Below, one piece after another: positions 45,881 to 54,562 of a DNA stretch of 64,000 bases. Position numbers and translations under genes: made by a program. Below the pieces are notes generated by a model. That model was not told the origin of the DNA, made no database searches, and saw only the letters and a program-made list of their open reading frames with translations. Numbering within the stretch: the first letter of the stretch is position 1; each line of letters starts with the position of its first letter. The DNA comes from Ulota crispa (Eukaryota; Streptophyta; Bryopsida; Orthotrichales; Orthotrichaceae), in NCBI GenBank assembly GCA_963920765.1, contig OY987244.1, positions 9,736,501-9,800,500 of the forward strand, given 5' to 3'.

Positions 45881-46405
45881 TTTATATTATATTACAAATT
45901 ATAATAATTAAAGTAGTAAAGAAGAGTTTCTTGTGAATTTTAAAAAACAAGATATATTAAATGAATGAACTCTCATCCAATTTTTATGAAACCCATTTTT
46001 CATAAACTATACTTATAAGCTTTTGTTTACTTGCACACCATTAGAAGAAAAACTCGTCCTAAACAACTTGCTCACAACAATTATAGGTATCCTAATTGTG
46101 AGCTCGTGCAATTTGTTAAAAAGTTGCAAGCTAATGCAAGCAACTTGGCGTTGTCCTGATGGACTTCCCTCCATCATGTAAATACTTGTTATTTCTTTAT
46201 ATTTGTGTTGATTTCAATAAATCAACAGTTGAGGCAAAAGGGGTGGTCGTGGTGAGGACCACGGTTTGGTGACAACGCAGCGGCCATAGATTCCAATGCG
46301 CTGCGCCGTCTTGTCACATGCACAGCTCAGGGGGGTAGGTAGCGGGTTGGCTGGGCCAATTTCCTGCCTCACTAGCTGCCAAGCCGTGAGCCGCCATCAC
46401 CGCTC

Positions 46406-46490
46406 GACGAGTTCGATGGGATTCGAACCCGGACCGGCGGGCGGCCAGAGACGACCGCTTTTCCAGCCAACCAAGTCCACGACTTGGCAA
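46406..46490 (-). other. tRNA-like segment inside the LTR
   Basis: On the minus strand a perfect Pol III B-box (GGTTCGAATCC, 46419-46429) follows a stem-loop GCGGT...GCCGC and a D-arm-like GACTTGGTTGGCTGGAAAAGC. The acceptor and T stems do not close, so this is not a functional tRNA gene. It looks like a captured tRNA or tRNA-derived SINE fragment. An identical copy sits in the 3' LTR (54817-54901). Confidence 0.55.
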
Positions 46491-46834
46491 CTGAAGACAA
46501 GCGTTTGACGCTATTATATGCTCGCAAGAGCACGTGGCCATTTTACGATGGTGTTTATTTTGTAATTTAATCATTTTCATATGTTTATCTAGAGATTTTG
46601 GAAGGCTCATATATTTTGCCTTTGTTTGAATAAAAATACTAAGGATTTAGAAGTCAATGGGAAAGGTGTGAAAGGAAAAGGGTTTTGGCATCTATGGTGG
46701 GGTTAGGATAAGGAGGAGCATGGGCTGATGTGCCCCACCTCCCTACCTTAGATAGGGTCGAAATTGTGGAGGAAAGATCCCTTAGTTGTTGGAAGTTAGT
46801 GTATGAGTGTTGGTGGGAAGAAAGGGAAAAATCC

Positions 46835-47720
46835 CGAAACTTTGAGAGGAGATTTTTTTCTGTGTATACATGATTTTGAATTGAAATTTGAGGAGGTTGT
46901 TCCTTGTGTGATTACCTTTCCAAAATGAGTTTGCAAGTTTGATTTGGAGTTGTGATGCAAAAGTTATGAGTGTTTGAATTTTGGAGTCAAAAAGCCAAAC
47001 TATGAAGAAAGGCTGAGACTTCGACAAGCCATAACTTATGATCTGTATATCATTTTGCAACAAGATTTGGAGAGAGTGTTTATCTTGTTATTGGCTTTCT
47101 AGAAAGTCTTTAAACTTGAAGTTTGAAGCTTGGACGAGAAAGTTATGGAAGTGTGAAGGTTTGGAGGTGGCTGCCCTTTTGTTAGGAGAAAGCCGAGATT
47201 TTGAAGAGCTACAACTTTTGGACAGTATGAGATTTTCTTCTCAAAATTTTAGGAGTGATAGTTTGTTGTCATAGCTTTTCAAATTGTCTTTAATCATTTC
47301 ATTTGGAGTTTTATTGAAGAAGTTATAGTGGGTAGAAGTTGCGGGTTTGGGTGCTCTCTAAAAAATTGAGACCCACACTTTGATTGACTAGAGCTTTCGG
47401 ACAAAGTTTTGTTTTGAAGTGCAAATTTTATGGATTGAAGCCAGTGATATCATCTTTCTAAATTGATATCACGTTTCTATGGGTGATGTATAGAACAAAA
47501 GTTATAGAGGTTTTTAGAGGCAGTGTTTAGTTTGTAAAGAGGAAGAAGAGCCTCTACTTTGAACTTGCATAACTTTTGGACAGTATCTTAGATTGAGTTG
47601 AAATTTAGAGGGATGTTAGAAGGTTAGGAGAGCTTTTCAAATTGCTATTACACTTAGCATTTGAATCTTTGAGCCATCTGTGGCATTAGATAGAAGGTTG
47701 CTGCCTTTTCTAGGACTTGT
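46835..47720. repeat. ~180-bp degenerate tandem repeats within the LTR
   Basis: A theme of AACTTTTGGACAGTAT, a T-rich stretch, AGCTTTTCAAATTG and AGAAGTTATRG recurs every ~180 bp (AACTT-like anchors at 47033, 47213, 47393 and 47571, plus a less clear earlier unit). The units are much diverged from each other but identical between the two LTRs. Confidence 0.6.
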
Positions 47721-47754
47721 TATTTGTGATTTTCCCCATTGTTTTTATTAAAAC

Positions 47755-47810
47755 ATGAAGACTTGAAGACTTGAAGACATGAAGATTTGAAGATCTGAAG
47801 ATATGAAGAT
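47755..47810. repeat. 8-bp tandem repeat (NTGAAGAY x7) in the LTR
   Basis: ATGAAGAC, TTGAAGAC, TTGAAGAC, ATGAAGAT, TTGAAGAT, CTGAAGAT and ATGAAGAT follow without gaps. The same run is at 56166-56221 in the 3' LTR. A purine-rich, enhancer-like array is possible. Confidence 0.9.
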
Positions 47811-48311
47811 TTCAAGAGGAATGTTTTGGGTTTATTTTTTATGTATGTGTGGGATGTGGCTTTGTTATTCCTAGCCGGTTTTGGAGGCTCGTTTGTCAAT
47901 TCATTTCCATTCTGTTTTGTAAACCTTGTTGCGGGCAGTTTGGGTTAAACCAAACTTAACCCCATTTATTGTCGTGGTGACGAAGTGGGATTGATCACCC
48001 ACATGGTCGAGACTTGCTCTGTTCTCACGATCTGGAGTTTTGGCCAGCAGATCGTGAATTTGATTTTAGGATCCCGTCATACGGACGGCAGCTCGTGTCT
48101 GCTGTCCCGATCTACCCGTCCCGTATCCAGTGGGCTCTTATCCCTACCTTGACCCTTATACCCTTAGAGCCAGCCACAGGATAGGCCAACGGAAGACTGA
48201 AGACTAAAGATTTGAAGAGAAGATCAAGATTGACAACGTTTTCAGTCGGCAACGCACGATCGCAGCAAGACACCCTGCGTGTTCCCAAGGCGCGCTCCTC
48301 TCAACCCGACA

Positions 48312-48331
48312 TTTGGTGCTTCCACTGAGAG
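48312..48331 (+). promoter_or_regulatory. primer-binding site position
   Basis: The sequence immediately after the 5' LTR (TTTGGTGCTTCCACTGAGAG) contains TGG followed by a tRNA-complement-like stretch, as expected for minus-strand priming. It does not match the common initiator-Met site (TGGTATCAGAGC). The primer tRNA was not identified. Confidence 0.6.
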
Positions 48332-48361
48332 AGCTTTGGGGCGATTATTGCGTTTGTTGAT

Positions 48362-50950
48362 ATGGGAGACAGTAACGAGGCTTTCGGCGCCAATACCGGT
48401 GGTGCCAGTGGAGCTGATTTGCCTCGAGAGGTTCCAAGCGCCACTACCAGAGGTGTTGGTGGACCTCAGATGCCAATGGAGGATCTCCTAGGAGCATTGG
48501 CCATATTCATGGAGCAACATCGAGCCAACCAGGGTGATCAAGTAGCCACCGAGGCATTGAAAGCTGTTGTTGTGAAGACTGGTAGATTTGACGGCAAGAA
48601 CATAACGAAGTTTTTGCGAGCCTATGTTTGCGAGATGGAGGTGCATCAAGTTGATGAAAATCGAATGATGGCTACCTTCGACATGGCAGTTGTGCCTGAC
48701 ATTCGTGACCGTGTGCGAGAGATCCGCGAAGGAGTTCACACTTGGATTGCCTTTGCTGAGCGTCTACGTGACGAGTACTTTGACGAGGACACGGAAAGGA
48801 TGACCAGAAGATCTTTTCTAGAATGGGTGGAGCAGCGGCCAGGAGACAACATGGGTGCTCATGAGCTGCTGAAGGCCTTTGAGAAGAAGTTTTCTCAGTT
48901 ACCCATGATTGAGAGACGCCTCCTCAACACCAGGAAGGCAGAGCTTTTCCTTCAAGCAGCTGATGCTGCATTGGAGGATAGACTTCTTCTACTTCTTGGA
49001 GATCGTACCACAGAAGGTGGTTTTACCACCGATTGGAGAAGGGTGGAAGAGACCGTGACCTTGTTGGCCAAACAACAACGTGTGAGGTCAAGAGGATTTG
49101 GAGCAGGAGTAGACACTAATCCAATTTTAGTTCCAAAAAGTCCCAAAGTATCTTTTGCACCATCATCATCAACAACTCCAGGGTCTATCTTGAAGACCAC
49201 CAAAACCAACGAAGGTAATGCTCTTGAAGAACTCATCAAGAGTTTTAAAGAGCTGAAGGTGGAGTTTATTGAGTTGAGGAAGTCTCAGGCATCAGGCTCT
49301 TCTTCATCGTCGCAGCCATCTGATGGAGGGAGGACACTCCCTTGGAGATGTATATGGTGTGACAAGAGCGAACAAGATGGCAAGCATCGCCTTCGAGACT
49401 GTACAGAGTGCGACGAGGCCTTGAAAGATGGCATCGTTGAATTTATTGACGGCAAGCTTCATGATTCATCCACAAAGACACCATTGAAGACCAACTTTGG
49501 CAGAGGAGGGATGAAGAAACTTATGGAGGGAAAGATGGGACGATCTAGTTCCATACATGTACGTGAAGCTGATTCATACCACATTGAAGTGGAGCAGCAC
49601 TCAATTGGAGCTTCACCCACTCAGAGAGCCACACTAATGAAACGAGGAGCTCAAGCCATCAGAAATGTAACTGGATGGGAAGACCCGGTTGATGCAAGCA
49701 GCATCAAAGCATTTTTGGAGAGAGATCAAGCCAATGTTGATCACTATGAGGCTTCAGTTGAAGAGAAGCGTGGGAGAGTTGAAGCCGAAGATGGTGAAGA
49801 GCCTTCATCAAAGAAGAGGGCTCAAGCGCAGAAAGATTCTGCAAATGAGTCGAGGCGCAGAGTACAAACGCGCTCGAAGACACAAAGTCCAAGCTTTGTG
49901 CACCCTGAGGATGATTTGCTTCCTGATAGAGACTGGGGGCAGTCTAGCGGCAGCGGAAGAGGCCATGAGAAAGAAGACTCTAGCAAGCCAAAGGGGAAGA
50001 GCCCTGCTTATAAGCTCCAGTCCGACATTGAGACCTCCATTGATATGAAGGGAATATTGGAAGAGAGGATCTTGGATGCCAAGATCGAGTTCACATTGAG
50101 GGAAGCACTTGGCATAGCCAAGAAAGACTTCCATGAGCTGATCATCGACATCATCAAGCGAAAGAGACAGATGACAGCAGAGACTGTAATGGTGAGTGCT
50201 TTGGACACTCACATGACCATCGATGAAGAGATTGAGATTGGCGAAGTTTTTGCCATGATGGGAGACCATGAGGCTCACTGCAGTGAAATTACACTCACGG
50301 AGATAACAAGAAAAGAGCCAGAGAGGGTGCAGCGCTCAAATGGAAAGGCTAATGAGGCAAAAGTTCAGACAATTGATGATGAAGTATCAAAAGTTGAAGC
50401 TAAGATTTTTGAGTTCAGTTGTGATCATTCTACTGATAGACCTCATGATGTCGAGACTGAGTTTCAGCAACCGTATTGGGCTAGAGCCACCACTGAAACA
50501 AGAGTGAAGCTTGGTGGAATGGATGAATCTGTTTTGGCCCTTGTAGATCATGGTTCAGAGATCAACATCATATCTCGCAAGACCTATGAGAAGGGCAAAT
50601 GGCCAATTGACACAGAACATGGCTGGGTGATGAGAGCAGCTAACAATGGGCGCAGTTCATTGTATGGAGCTTGCCCTTCAGTGCCAGCAAAGATTGGAGA
50701 TGTGGAGGTTGAGCAGAATTTCTTTGTTCAAAATACTGGGGCATATCCAGTGCTTCTGGGCCAACCTTTCATCACTGCTTCACGCATGGAAACCAAAGTG
50801 TTGGATGATGGATCTCACTATGCTCGAATTCGAAGTATAGATGGGAAGAAGTCAGTGCAGTTCTTAACTGTGAGAGCTGACAATGAGAGGCATCGAATGC
50901 AACTCAGAGAAGTATCTTTGCCGACTTCTCTGAACTTTCCGGATTTCTAG
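48362..50950 (+). CDS. retrotransposon gag-protease polyprotein, 862 aa
   Basis: Structural polyprotein plus protease of the Ty3/gypsy element. The N-terminal ~300 residues are helical, charged capsid-like sequence. A modified zinc knuckle (CIWC...H...C, spacing C-X2-C-X8-H-X4-C instead of X4) lies at about 330-347. A long acidic/basic low-complexity linker follows (about 480-560). Near residue 729 the aspartic protease motif reads LVDHGSEINII, then LLGQPFI. The usual active-site triplet is DSG or DTG, so the His is notable. The frame ends with TAG at 50948, and the pol frame is open from 50887 in the -1 register, so frameshifting or re-initiation is needed to make pol. Start at ATG 48362, 50 bp after the LTR. 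Confidence 0.9.
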   Translation: MGDSNEAFGANTGGASGADLPREVPSATTRGVGGPQMPMEDLLGALAIFMEQHRANQGDQVATEALKAVVVKTGRFDGKNITKFLRAYVCEMEVHQVDENRMMATFDMAVVPDIRDRVREIREGVHTWIAFAERLRDEYFDEDTERMTRRSFLEWVEQRPGDNMGAHELLKAFEKKFSQLPMIERRLLNTRKAELFLQAADAALEDRLLLLLGDRTTEGGFTTDWRRVEETVTLLAKQQRVRSRGFGAGVDTNPILVPKSPKVSFAPSSSTTPGSILKTTKTNEGNALEELIKSFKELKVEFIELRKSQASGSSSSSQPSDGGRTLPWRCIWCDKSEQDGKHRLRDCTECDEALKDGIVEFIDGKLHDSSTKTPLKTNFGRGGMKKLMEGKMGRSSSIHVREADSYHIEVEQHSIGASPTQRATLMKRGAQAIRNVTGWEDPVDASSIKAFLERDQANVDHYEASVEEKRGRVEAEDGEEPSSKKRAQAQKDSANESRRRVQTRSKTQSPSFVHPEDDLLPDRDWGQSSGSGRGHEKEDSSKPKGKSPAYKLQSDIETSIDMKGILEERILDAKIEFTLREALGIAKKDFHELIIDIIKRKRQMTAETVMVSALDTHMTIDEEIEIGEVFAMMGDHEAHCSEITLTEITRKEPERVQRSNGKANEAKVQTIDDEVSKVEAKIFEFSCDHSTDRPHDVETEFQQPYWARATTETRVKLGGMDESVLALVDHGSEINIISRKTYEKGKWPIDTEHGWVMRAANNGRSSLYGACPSVPAKIGDVEVEQNFFVQNTGAYPVLLGQPFITASRMETKVLDDGSHYARIRSIDGKKSVQFLTVRADNERHRMQLREVSLPTSLNFPDF

Positions 50951-50964
50951 AGGGCACACGTGGG

Positions 50965-53900
50965 ATGTGGGGATCCACGGGTGCCAAGGATATCAATACT
51001 AGAGAATTCCCCAATATACATACTGCTATCAAGTGTGGATTTTTGAGCGTGACAAAGTGTGGATTTGCGAGTTTCATGGATGCCAAAGATTTGGACCATG
51101 TACATAGAAGATTTATCAAAAAGAAGGAGAAAAACCTAAAAAAAATGAAGGTTCTTGAAGAAGATGAGAGCATTACTGGTGTGTATGAAGAAAGTGGCAT
51201 GCCAGATGATATCTTGCATACTCTGCAAGATTTGAAGACAAATGAGGATGCAGAGCCGACTACTCATTGTCTTATTGATGTCCATACAGCTGCAATGCAT
51301 CATGAGATTTACACAGCAATGGCAAAGCTGTGTTCTTCTAATATCGATGAATATAGACCTGAAGCTGCAGTACATACCAAGTACAAGACTGTGAACAAGA
51401 AGGTGAAGCCAGTGGCTACTCAGCTACCATTTGACACTGATGATCACATCAAACAAGCTGAAAAAGAGCCAAGTTTGAGAGAGTCAAGGAGAATTGGACA
51501 CAAATTCACCGAAGAGACTCTAGCTAACCTCAAGATTGGAGGAGATGGTTTCCTGACTAAGCCAGAGAAAAAGAAATTTCAAGACATGCTTTTGATGCAT
51601 GGAAAGGCTTTTGCTTCTTCTTCAGATGAGATTGGGTGTGTGCAGCCAAGTGTTGTAGCACCAATGGTCATATTCACAGTACCACATATACCATGGGATT
51701 TGAAGCCTATTCCAGTGCCTAGAGCTCTACTGCCAAAATTAGTGGAGTTGCTCAAAGAAAAGACGCGCATGGGCATACTAGAGCCTTCAATGGCTCCATA
51801 TTCAAACCGTTGGTTTACTGTGCCAAAGAAGTCAGGAGCATTGAGGTTCATCCAAGATATGCAGCCTGCAAACAAAGTTACAATCAGAAACAAAGGATCA
51901 GGCCCTGTTGTTGACGAAGTGGCGGAGGCATTTGCTGGACATGCAATCTATTCCATTGGAGATCTATACTCTGGTTATGATCAATTCCAACTTGCTGCTC
52001 AAAGCAGGGATTTGACGACCATGAAGACTCCTCTTGGATTGGTGCGTATGTGCACATTGCCTCAAGGCGCTACTAATTCAGTGGCACATATGCAAAGCGC
52101 TATGAATCAAATTCTAAGAGACTTTGTGCCAGAGAAAACCATACCTTTTGTGGATGATATCCCAATAAAAGGATGCGAGGAAAATCAAAGAGACTTGACA
52201 GTTCAGAGTGATGGTTGCCGAGCCTTTGTAAGCAACCATATCCATGACGTGGCTCAAATCTTGGGCAGACTTGAGGAGGTGAATTTGACTCTATCCATTG
52301 ATAAGTCAAAGTTTGGGGTGAATGAAATTCTGGTGGTTGGGCACTTATGTGGCTCTTATGGAAGAAAACCTAATCCTGAAAAGATTGATGCTATTGGAAG
52401 AATGAAAGCCTGTAGCAATATCACCGAAGTAAGGAGGTTTCTTGGAGCTTGTGTCTTCTACCACATATGGATTCCCCATTTTGCTCATATATCAGAGCCT
52501 CTCTACAAATTATTGCGTAAGAGGACCAAATTCATTTGGGAAAATGAGCAAAACTTGGCTATGGAAGAGTTGAAGAGGATTTTGGAGTCGCCACTAGTTC
52601 TCAAGCAAGTGAACTATGATTGCAAGAGGCCGGTGATCGTGACTGTTGACACAAGTCCAATTGCCATAGGTTGGGCTATTGGACAAGATGATGAGGAAGG
52701 CAAAAGATTTGCTATTCGATTTGGAGCAAGGATTTTGACAGAGCGTCAGAGAGCATATCCACAAGTGAAAAGAGAACTATGGGGTGCTCTTACAGCTCTG
52801 AAGGCGGACAGAAATTACCTTATTGGAGCAGAGGTGGTACTGGAGACTGATTGCTTACCTTTGCTGGGGATGATAGCAAATTGTTCTTCACCAGACATTG
52901 CAATGCTTCGATGGATCGCCTACATCAAATCCATGAATCCGGTTCTAGTACACATTGAAGGCAAAAAGAATTCTATTGCCGATATGTTGTCTAGAGCAAG
53001 GTATTCTAATGAAGATGAGATGATGGGCCACGAAGATGTCGAAGATTTATTGCATGGAGGCTATGTGGTGACGATAGATGCTGAGAGCTCATCGATCGAT
53101 ACTTTGCCATTCAAAGCTGAGCTTTATGAAGAAAAATTGAGAGACATTGGGCTATATTTAAGCACAATGAAGCTGCAAGAAGGATGGACAGACAAAACAT
53201 TCAAAGACATCAGGCATCAATCCTATAGATATCTTTTGAGAGAAGGATTTCTATGGAAGAGGGCAAAAAGAGCTGATGAAGTACCATTGAGAGTGGTGGG
53301 GGACTCTAAGACCAAAGCTGAAGTTCTCAAGGAGTTCCATGATACTCTTTGGGCAGGTCACAGAGGTATATGGGCCACTTATACAAAAATCAAGGAGAGG
53401 TACTGGTGGAAAGGACTTTACAAAGACGTTGAAGAGTTTGTAGTTTCTTGTGTGGTATGCCAATTGCAATCCAAGGTGCGCCACAGAGATGAATTACATC
53501 CTACTTACCCTCTAGCGATCCATTTTCAGTGGATGATAGATTTGGTAGCCATGCCAAATGCTATGTGGGGAATGAAGTACCTTGTTTTGGCACGAGAGGA
53601 GCTCTCAAACTTCGTTGAGGGCAGAGCCTTGAGGACTAAGGCTACCGAAAATATATGCCGATTTATACTCGAAGACATCTTCAGTCGTTATGGCAGCATT
53701 GGCCGAATGAGAGCTGACAGAGGAGAACTAAATGCCACTGAGGCCAAAGAGTTCTTCAAACGTTATGGTGTGCAGTTGAAGCTGACGACAGCTTACAACC
53801 CTGAGGCTAATGGCAAAATTGAGAGAGGGCATCCTCCGATCATTCATGCTTTGGTTAAAGCTTGTAAAGGCAAACCAAATATGTGGCCAAAGCTATTACC

Positions 53901-54552
53901 ATTTGCTTTGTGGGCCGACAGAACTACGCACAGTACAGTTACTGGTTACATGCCTGTCGAACTTGTGTATGGGCAGAAACCTATTATGCCGGCGGAAGAG
54001 GATATTCCCACATGGGTGTTTCTTTCATGGGAGGACGGTATAAGCAGAGAAAGATTGTTGGAACTTCGGATTCAGCAGCTTGGAAGGTTGTCAAGTGACT
54101 TTGATATCGCATTGGAGAAGATGAAGACAGCGAGGCTCAGCAATAAAGAGCGATTTGACAAAACACACAGATTAAGAACCAAGCAGATCAGAGAGGGTGA
54201 TTGGGTCCTTGTATTTGACAGTACATTGGAGCATCAGCATAGTACAGTGCGCAAATTTGCTAAGAGATGGTTTGGACCCTATATTGTGATGAAAGTGCAC
54301 ACCAACGGCACTTATTCACTTAGGGAATTGGATGGGACTTCTCTGCGCGTGCCTGTTGCTGGTAAACGAATCAAAGCTTTTCGAAGGAGTGGAAAATTTC
54401 ATCATGAAGACCTTGAGGAGATTTTTAACCCTCAAGAGATGGAAAGCCACGAAAGAGCTGAAGATAAAGATGAAGATTCAGAAGATGCAGAAGACAACCA
54501 AGATATTCATGACGAGCAAACTTGGCACATACCGGAGGATGTGCAGGTTTAG
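50965..54552 (+). CDS. retrotransposon pol polyprotein (RT-RNase H-integrase), 1195 aa
   Basis: The first ATG of the frame is at 50965, but the frame is already open at 50887, overlapping gag. Reverse transcriptase spans about 260-460: MGILEPS, DLYSGYDQF, LPQGATNS and the catalytic FVDD at 395-398 (YVDD in most relatives). RNase H begins at TVDTSP (Asp562) and includes RELWGAL and LETDCLPLL. The integrase zinc finger is His792, His799, Cys829, Cys832. The catalytic triad is Asp859, Asp918 and Glu953, with the standard D-x34-E spacing. The GPY/F module (RWFGPYIV) is near 1100, followed by an acidic tail with no chromodomain. The order RT-RNH-IN defines Ty3/gypsy. No stop or frameshift is present. 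Confidence 0.95.
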   Translation: MWGSTGAKDINTREFPNIHTAIKCGFLSVTKCGFASFMDAKDLDHVHRRFIKKKEKNLKKMKVLEEDESITGVYEESGMPDDILHTLQDLKTNEDAEPTTHCLIDVHTAAMHHEIYTAMAKLCSSNIDEYRPEAAVHTKYKTVNKKVKPVATQLPFDTDDHIKQAEKEPSLRESRRIGHKFTEETLANLKIGGDGFLTKPEKKKFQDMLLMHGKAFASSSDEIGCVQPSVVAPMVIFTVPHIPWDLKPIPVPRALLPKLVELLKEKTRMGILEPSMAPYSNRWFTVPKKSGALRFIQDMQPANKVTIRNKGSGPVVDEVAEAFAGHAIYSIGDLYSGYDQFQLAAQSRDLTTMKTPLGLVRMCTLPQGATNSVAHMQSAMNQILRDFVPEKTIPFVDDIPIKGCEENQRDLTVQSDGCRAFVSNHIHDVAQILGRLEEVNLTLSIDKSKFGVNEILVVGHLCGSYGRKPNPEKIDAIGRMKACSNITEVRRFLGACVFYHIWIPHFAHISEPLYKLLRKRTKFIWENEQNLAMEELKRILESPLVLKQVNYDCKRPVIVTVDTSPIAIGWAIGQDDEEGKRFAIRFGARILTERQRAYPQVKRELWGALTALKADRNYLIGAEVVLETDCLPLLGMIANCSSPDIAMLRWIAYIKSMNPVLVHIEGKKNSIADMLSRARYSNEDEMMGHEDVEDLLHGGYVVTIDAESSSIDTLPFKAELYEEKLRDIGLYLSTMKLQEGWTDKTFKDIRHQSYRYLLREGFLWKRAKRADEVPLRVVGDSKTKAEVLKEFHDTLWAGHRGIWATYTKIKERYWWKGLYKDVEEFVVSCVVCQLQSKVRHRDELHPTYPLAIHFQWMIDLVAMPNAMWGMKYLVLAREELSNFVEGRALRTKATENICRFILEDIFSRYGSIGRMRADRGELNATEAKEFFKRYGVQLKLTTAYNPEANGKIERGHPPIIHALVKACKGKPNMWPKLLPFALWADRTTHSTVTGYMPVELVYGQKPIMPAEEDIPTWVFLSWEDGISRERLLELRIQQLGRLSSDFDIALEKMKTARLSNKERFDKTHRLRTKQIREGDWVLVFDSTLEHQHSTVRKFAKRWFGPYIVMKVHTNGTYSLRELDGTSLRVPVAGKRIKAFRRSGKFHHEDLEEIFNPQEMESHERAEDKDEDSEDAEDNQDIHDEQTWHIPEDVQV

Positions 54553-54562
54553 AGAGGGTGCA
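54551..54562 (+). promoter_or_regulatory. polypurine tract
   Basis: AGAGAGGGTGCA stands directly before the 3' LTR, the expected position of the plus-strand primer. It overlaps the last base pairs of the pol frame's stop codon region. Confidence 0.6.

Larger units (their letters stand above)
46152..48311 (+). repeat. 5' LTR
   Basis: 2,160 bp with TG...CA ends. It contains, in order, an inverted repeat TGTTGATTT...AAATCAACA (46207-46228), a tRNA-like segment on the minus strand (46406-46490), five degenerate ~180-bp tandem units (about 46835-47720) and an exact run of 8-bp repeats (47755-47810). Small open frames inside are not genes. It should act as promoter for the + strand transcript; TATA-like TTTATATTTG stands near 46197. 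Confidence 0.95.

Noticed and set aside
46406-46490. Functional tRNA gene on the minus strand
   Set aside because: B-box is perfect but the acceptor and T stems do not pair and the D-arm spacing is wrong; kept only as a tRNA-like segment.
46296-47274. Four small open frames in the LTR, repeated exactly at 54707-55685
   Set aside because: They are LTR sequence duplicated in both LTRs; one only reads through the tRNA-like segment. No conserved protein pattern.
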